From contig JAFUXG010000021.1 in assembly GCA_017470935.1 (NCBI GenBank), forward strand, positions 18,959 to 82,958: a stretch of 64,000 nt of DNA, read 5' to 3'. Below the pieces are notes generated by a model. The model searched no databases. It was not told the origin of the DNA and saw nothing but the letters and a program-made list of their open reading frames with translations. Below, one piece after another: positions 63,759 to 64,000 of this stretch. This DNA comes from Lachnospiraceae bacterium (GTDB lineage: Bacteria; Bacillota; Clostridia; Lachnospirales; Lachnospiraceae). The position numbers and the translations under genes were made by a program. Each line of letters opens with the position of its first letter. Position 1 is the first letter of the stretch.

Positions 63759-64000
63759 ATTACTGTTTAGTTAAATTTTGAAACCGTACGCCGTCTGCCT
63801 TGCACAGATATCCTCAGGTCAGATGGCGGATTGGACGGGATAAGAACTTCTAGATGTCCCGGATAGACTTTGGTACCGTCCGTGGCAAGGTGCTTAGTCG
63901 CCATCCATGGCTCCGGCGCACCTGCGAGGCCTCCATGCCTCGCATCCACTAGGTTTCTTACGGGACATCAAGAAGTTCTAATCCCTTTCCAAATGCCATC
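63759..64000. repeat. long inverted-repeat element, cut by the window edge
   Basis: The left end (63759-63789) is the reverse complement of 40677-40707. From about 63820 GATGGCGGATTGGACGGGAT and AGAACTTCTAGATGTCCCG form the left arm; CGGGACATCAAGAAGTTCT and the last bases, ending ATGCCATC, form the right arm, so the segment folds on itself. A minus-strand frame of 60 codons in it (MDARHGGLAGAPEP) is a by-product. The element starts one base after the stop of the preceding gene and is probably a MITE-like or structured repeat. Confidence 0.65.

Noticed and set aside
63767-63949. 60-residue minus-strand frame (MDARHGGLAGAPEP) as a gene
   Set aside because: It lies inside an inverted-repeat element, has no ribosome binding site and ends in the repeat's own end sequence; a by-product of the repeat.
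1-64000. tRNA or rRNA genes
   Set aside because: I saw no convincing cloverleaf or rRNA sequence on reading; a dedicated tRNA scan was not possible, so a missed gene cannot be excluded.

Overview
The window looks like the chromosome of a low-GC, anaerobic Bacillota species, most likely a member of the Lachnospiraceae (Butyrivibrio, Roseburia or Lachnospira relatives). The support is indirect: an L10 leader, then rplJ-rplL-rpoB-rpoC with strongly acidic tails on both polymerase subunits, AGGAGG-type ribosome binding sites, PD-(D/E)XK and AAA-ATPase accessory genes of clostridial type, a DUF4422 glycosyltransferase and a c-di-GMP phosphodiesterase. The genus cannot be fixed from sequence alone.

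Layout. 1-2.4 kb: end of a YfcE-type phosphodiesterase gene and an RlmD-type rRNA methyltransferase with acidic insertions. 2.5-6.1 kb: accessory island with a tyrosine recombinase, two 30-bp palindromic sites in inverted orientation around a 1.5-kb segment holding a broken AAA-ATPase gene, and a PD-(D/E)XK protein. 6.2-31.5 kb: a large one-direction glycan locus. It holds sulfotransferase-like genes (some tandemly duplicated, some decayed), three GT2 and one GT4 glycosyltransferases, a GDP-D-glycero-D-manno-heptose pathway (hddA, SDR, an hddC-gmhB fusion, gmhA), a sulfate-activation set (cysD, cysNC, a ChrA-family transporter, a CysQ-like phosphatase), a DUF4422 glycosyltransferase and UDP-galactopyranose mutase. 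31.6-33.1 kb: a tyrosine-recombinase-like protein lacking key catalytic residues, fused to a DNA-binding domain, and a small paralog of that domain. 33.1-39.1 kb: an EAL protein, a MITE-like element, an SDR, an EamA transporter, a small helical protein and a FliD-like protein. 39.3-48.6 kb: the rplJL-rpoBC cluster. 48.7-64 kb: ordinary chromosome with acyl-CoA ligases, a small alarmone synthetase, HAD, NUDIX, hemolysin III, a DinJ/PIN toxin-antitoxin pair, a flavin reductase, an M23 peptidase, a duplicated zinc-ribbon membrane gene pair and a carboxyltransferase, ending in a long inverted-repeat element.

How the genes work together. CysD/CysNC make PAPS, the sulfotransferase-like enzymes would use it, the CysQ-like phosphatase would remove the PAP by-product, and the ChrA-like protein is a candidate sulfate importer. 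The Hdd/Gmh enzymes make GDP-heptose, Glf makes UDP-galactofuranose, and the glycosyltransferases assemble them. The predicted product is a sulfated glycan with heptose and galactofuranose. No flippase, ABC exporter, polymerase or priming transferase is visible, so export, if any, must use parts encoded elsewhere, or the acceptor is a cytoplasmic protein. A Rossmann-like module with a YGAG-type loop recurs at the end of at least six otherwise unrelated proteins or pseudogenes of this locus. This is the most intriguing pattern in the window.
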